Of a DNA stretch of 60,247 nt, positions 51,501-57,500 are shown piece after piece. The stretch is from NCBI GenBank assembly GCA_030765185.1, contig JAVCDE010000011.1, forward strand, positions 1 to 60,247, written 5' to 3'. Both the position numbers and the translations under genes were made by a program. The notes beneath the pieces are model-generated. The model did not search any database. It saw only the letters and a list, made by a program, of their open reading frames with translations, and was not told the DNA's origin. Each line of letters starts with the position of its first letter. Position 1 is the stretch's first letter. The stretch is from Candidatus Aceula meridiana. Lineage in GTDB: Bacteria; Omnitrophota; Gorgyraeia; Zapsychrales; Aceulaceae.

Positions 51501-54500
51501 GATGCGTATCTATCTTTAGTTAACAATGATATCGAGAGAACTAACAATAGTAGAGAAATGACGCAGATAGCCTTAAATCAGCTAGCAGACAGCAAAGAAT
51601 ATGTAACCTTAATCACAACCGCTCCGGTTCAGCTAGAGAAGGAGCAGGAGGTTGTGAATAGATTAAACGGGTACACAGAAAGATTAGAGCAGCTAGCCGC
51701 TGAAGACAATGCTTTAAGAAATAAGAGTGATTTAGAAATTCTTCGCAACCAAGACTTAAGATATAAGTTAGAACTTAGCGAAGGAATTGCGAACGAAAGT
51801 AGGAGAGACATCGTCGAGAAACAAAAAGAAGTTGTTGCCAAGCAGGTTGAGGTGTTAGAGGAAAAAGAAAAGTCAGAAGATGACCAGAATCGAGAAAAAA
51901 TTGCATTGCTTTACAAAGAAATAAGAGACCTAAACGGAGAACTCGCGGACCTAAAAAGTGAGTATTTTAAAGAAAAATTAAATGAATCTGAAGTCGTCAG
52001 AGAAGATTTAATTGATATTTTAAATAGCATAGGAGTCCTTAGACAACCTCAAGATGTCAACGCGGAAGCTAGCGATAGCGACATCGAACAGGCTCTTAAC
52101 ATTTTAGAAAGATCGTTAAATATTCCTGCAAACGATAATAACGGTATCGAAATAGGAGACAAAACAAAACAAGCAATAGTGAACATCTTTGATGTGAAAC
52201 TAAGAATATCCAAAGAAAAGGATATCCAGAAGAGAACCGCAGACAAGATTAACTTAAAAAATACTTATTATGAAATCAACAGAGTAATCGCTCAGGACAA
52301 CCATGACGCAAAGAGAGACTTTACCTTGCAGAAGATTTGGGATGCAATAAAAGACAAACGCTATTTGCCTTCAGAAAAATTACTTCAGCAAATAGAAGAG
52401 GCTGAATACTTTGTTGATTATTTAACTTATTCTTTAGGCGTGCTTAATACTGTCGCCATAGCTGATGGTTATGAATACACAGATGATGTGCGCGTAGCTT
52501 TAGATAAACTAAATATTTATTTTGATAGCAATGAGAATGCCGATAAAGCTAAGGGATACTTGGAAGCCCTTGAATCCAAGACAGCTTCACTTAAAGAGAC
52601 AGAAGCTAATTTGAGGGAACTATTAAATGAAGCAAAGGAGTCTTTAGAGAAATCAATGGCTCAAGCTTGGGGCGAAGAAGAACTTGTAGAGATTGACGAG
52701 CAAGATGCAAATGATGAGGTAAGAAGTGCGTTGGCTGAAGAAGTCAATGGCATGAAAGAAGCTTTCGGTGAGAATATAGCCAAAATAAGAGACATAAGAA
52801 GTAGCCGCTATGAGAATATTTCTAATCAGAACGATGAATTGGCAGAGCTAGATAAACTTTTTGGAAGCCAAGAAGCCTATGAGCAGAGAATGGCAGACAT
52901 CTACGCTAAATTAACAATGATAGATTTATATGTTGATCTTCAGCTAGGAGACACAGGTAGCAATGTCGAGAAATTATACAGACTGTTAACCCAGGAGTTT
53001 GATGCCACTGAAAAAATAAAAGGCATCGCCGGTATAGATATCACAGGAATTTTTACCAATCAGATGAGTGAAGTTATCGAAGGCTTACAGCAAGAGCTAG
53101 GAGTAGAAGTTAGTGGAAAATGGAATGATGAGACCGCCGCCGCTGCAGAAGACTTTATCAGCGAAAAGGTATTGGCTACTTATCATATCGGCCTGCTTAA
53201 GAATGCTGGCTATTATAACGAGGCAGATAATTATGAATCCAATCAAGATGTATTTGCCGATTTAGAAAATATTTCTAAAATAATTGACGGATTCCAAGCC
53301 GATGCCAAGTTCCCGGTAGATAAAATAACCGGTGAGTGGAATTTAGAAACAACTGAATATTTCTCTAGGCTCGAGCAAGGTTATATGCAAGCTAAATGGT
53401 TGAACCAGCGCTCTTCTGATTTAATCGCAGAATATAGAACAGAGCTAAATAGCTTGAAGCCGGAATTCCCAATTGAAGGAAAAGACGCTAAAGATGATGT
53501 GGCATCCAGGTTCGGATTTGTTAAAGGTCGCTTTGACAGCAAGTCACATGTTAATACCGGCATTACAATCGATACCCAAGACGGCACCACAATACACGCC
53601 ATAGCAGATGGCGAGGTCGTTTTTGTAGACAACAAAAAAGGTATTATCAAAATAGACCACGGCAACAATATAGAGAGCATTTATAGAAACTTAGGCAAAG
53701 TCGAGGGCGACCTTAAAGTAGGCGACATGGTTATCAAGAGAAACAAGCTAGGCGAGAGTAAAGATTCATACATGCATCTTAAGGTGCTTATCAATGGCGC
53801 TGCGGTTAATCCTTTAAATGGAGTACTGTACGAGAACTTGGCCGATGAAGACAGAGCCGCACACGAATCAATCAAGCAAATCAGACAAGATCGAGAAGAC
53901 ACCAGACGCAGACAAGATTTAATAGATTTTATGAATTCCCGTACAGAAAATGCTGATGTTGTAACACTTGAAAAAGCATTGGAGAGTATAAACAGCAAAG
54001 AATTTGAGGCAGAATATCGCAGGAGCAATGAAGATGTTGACAACGCCTTGATTACTTTTGAAAGAATGTTGCAGGAGTTAGATCAACAGGGCTTTAAAAA
54101 ATTCGTTAAAATGCTTAAAGATCATCAATTTAATATCGGCGGCTCTATACAGCTTAATGAAGGTTCTCTAGAAAAAATGGGTTGGTTAGGGTTTGCATCT
54201 AGATTAGACGATATTTTTGTAAAACCATTCCGAAAAGACAGCAAATATGAAAGCATCTCGCTAGAGGCTACACTCAGCTATTTCAACGCCTTGATTGCTT
54301 TAGAAGATGCCAGATTAGATGCGGAGAGAGAAATTAAAGAAGCTTATATAGGCCTGTTATCAGCTGAGATGAGATTAAGAATGTTTGAGGGTGGAGAATT
54401 GACACAGGATTTAGTAGATGTTTGGAAGAAAGACGGATACGCGTTTGATGCTCATCAGAAACGATACCTGAATATACCTGTTGAGAAATTAGCCAACTGG

Positions 54501-57500
54501 GAAGAAGCAAGAGCTGATTGGGAAGAATCGAAAAAGGCTTTCCAGGACATAACCAACATAGAAGTCAATCCGTTTATGCTGGAGACGGTCAGCCTAGTTG
54601 ACCTAAAACAGGAAATTCTAGATACAAAAATTAATAGAAAGAATATCGATGGGCACACAGAAGGCGTAACTGCTTTAGAAAATAATTTAGCTAAGAATTT
54701 CATAGGCAGACTATTGAGCAACGTCAATGTACAGTTTGGATTCAGTCTCGCAGAAGGCAGAAGTGGATTATTTAGTCTAGGGGTAGACCTCAAGGTTCTA
54801 GACAGTGAAAGAAAGCTTAGCGAACAAAAAGATCAAGTAACCTTTAGCGTCATAGGAGAGAGAAAAGAAGACCTGATAGAAAAGACATTAGCCAATGATG
54901 CTCACTACAGCAACTTAGTCGACCAAGCAATGAACTTTAACGAAGACATTGCTCTCGTTAGAGAATATCAAGCGCCGGTTGAGGCATTCATAGAAAAGCT
55001 AGATCCTATCTTGCCAATCAAAGAAGCTTCCATTCTCGAGGCCAAAGAACTTAAAGATTCTATAAAACTTCAGAAGGCTAATTTGCCAAGCCTGCTTTTA
55101 AGCAATCTCACACCTGATCGTCAAGCTATCACAAAAATGCGCGCCGGATTAAATCTAGGTATTAAAAAATCTGCAATAGCGCAAGCAGAGCTAGAAGACG
55201 GATCAGGAGAAATTGTTAAAAACAGGACGGAAATTGATGAGGAAAAAGTTAAGGAATTTAGAGATACATGGCAACAATGGTTCAAGGACATAGACAAGGT
55301 CAATAACAAAAACAAGAAGACACCTACAGAGAAGGCCAATGAAATAAATGATATTTTAGCTGAAGCTAAATTATTTGAGGATTATTTCAAGCTTGAGAAA
55401 ACACAAAACAGAACTCTAGACAGTGAATTCAAAATAAAGCTAGAAGCATTAGAAACATATACTATCCTATCTGACAAGGAAAGAGATGGCTGGTTTAAGC
55501 GCTATATGGCTTCTCTATTAAAGGGAGAGCACGTGAACGCTCCTCCGCAGACAGCCGCAGAAGCTGCAACACTTCCTTTAACCCTCGAGCAAGCCACAGA
55601 TTACTTCAAGACATTCCAAGGATACCAAGACACAGAAGAATTAATAAAAATCGTTCACGACAGATTGCCATACACCGCAGACGTAACCCTACAAACAATC
55701 ATTGACGAAGCTATTAGAGAAGAAAAAGACGCATTCGATTTAAATAATATATTTACTGAGATAAGCAATATGGAGCTTAGGTTAGCCCAAAAGAGAGGCG
55801 TAAGCATCAAAACAGGATACTTTATTGCCATGGCTACCTTAAGGGTTCAGATTCAGTCGCTCTCTAAAGGCGAGATAGCAGGCACAGAATACAAATTAGC
55901 TTATGAAGGCCTTATGAATATTATCGATGCTCAGCTCATCGCTTTCAAGGCTACAGACGCTTACGAAAATTACCTCCACACCTTGTTAGAGTACCAAAAC
56001 TGGACAGGAAAAGGCGGCGATGAGTTTAAAGCAGCGCAGCTTAAGAGAGACCTAGAGATAAGCAAATTGTATCTACCGGCATCAATGCAAGATAGCCAAG
56101 AATTAAAAGATTTAGAGGCGCAGGATATTACATATAAGAAGCTTACTGACCTCATCGAGCAGGATAATAAATTAATCGACTTCAGCGTATTAGGTGATGA
56201 GTTAAATCAAAGAATCATATTTGCCAATATTTGGAAACTTAGAGAAAATAAGAGTGACTGGGTAATACAGGGTGCATCCGAGGTTTATACGGCAGCCGTA
56301 ATGTTTGCTTTACCGTTTGTGACTAAGTTTATCAATTGGGTAGCCGGTCCGGATAAAAAAGAGATTGCTAACCAGATAACAATTCTTTCCGGAGAATTAA
56401 ACAGGATAGAAACAAATAATGCAAAAGGAATTCAGTCAGAGCAACAACTCCTCGAGTCTTATGAAAGTCAAACGATGAGCATAGATTACTTTGAGAGAGA
56501 AATGATCGAGGCAGAAGATAATAGTAGAAAAGAATCTGAGGTAGAGTCGAGCCTAAATCAGGCTGCCTATAACTTAGCGACTTTAGAAGCTAAAGCAGCT
56601 TATGGAGATTTTGAGCTTCCTGTCACTCAGACCATGGATGAGGATGAGTTCCAATATATCGATGATCAGACAACCTCTATTGACTCTGAAATTATAAATG
56701 GGGCTTCTATATTAAGCGCGGTAAGGTTTACATATGGGGATGGAGCTACAGGGGAACAAGTAACCGTCTTAACGGATGAGGGCAGCCTTGTTGAGGTCAG
56801 AACGATGCATACTTCTGACGGAATTACCATGCGCTATATTAATTCTGAGAATTTAAGAGATAGGTCAGATAGGATGCAGATAGACGGCAGCGTTAGACCA
56901 GGCCTTGATAGATCTATCGATGCTATCCAGGCGGTAGATAAGATGGAAATACCTTTAGAGCTCTTTGGTCAAGATGAGATAGATGTAGATTACGCCTTGA
57001 AGATGACAAAGGTCGAAAATGAAGCTCAGTATTTTGGCAATATCGGCGTAGCCTACCGTTTGACTTTCAAGAACGGGGACAGATTAGAGTTGCCGGTCTT
57101 CGTGCTTGTCGACCAGGATGAAAAGATTAGTTATTTTGTCGACTTCGACTATTACAGCAAAGATTTCAGCTTAAACACAGGCCTCTATATTCATCCAGAA
57201 GTAAACGATGCTGGCGAAGATATTTATAAGGTAACTGGCCTCGTTGGCGGCCGCAAGATATTTAGGGATCAGGCAGGCGCATATAATGGAGATGTCAGAG
57301 TCTTCTACCAAGATACCAAAGCAGGAGTATATTCTAAGTTTATGTTTGGAGCAGATAATGGCTGGCGTATGAATATAGCTATGGATACGGACTGGAAAGA
57401 GAATCAACATTACAGCAGTCAAGTAGGCGTTGAGAGAAGGGTGAATAATAAATATTTTGTAGGAGTAGGGCTAGATATTGCTTACAGAGAAGAAGGATTC

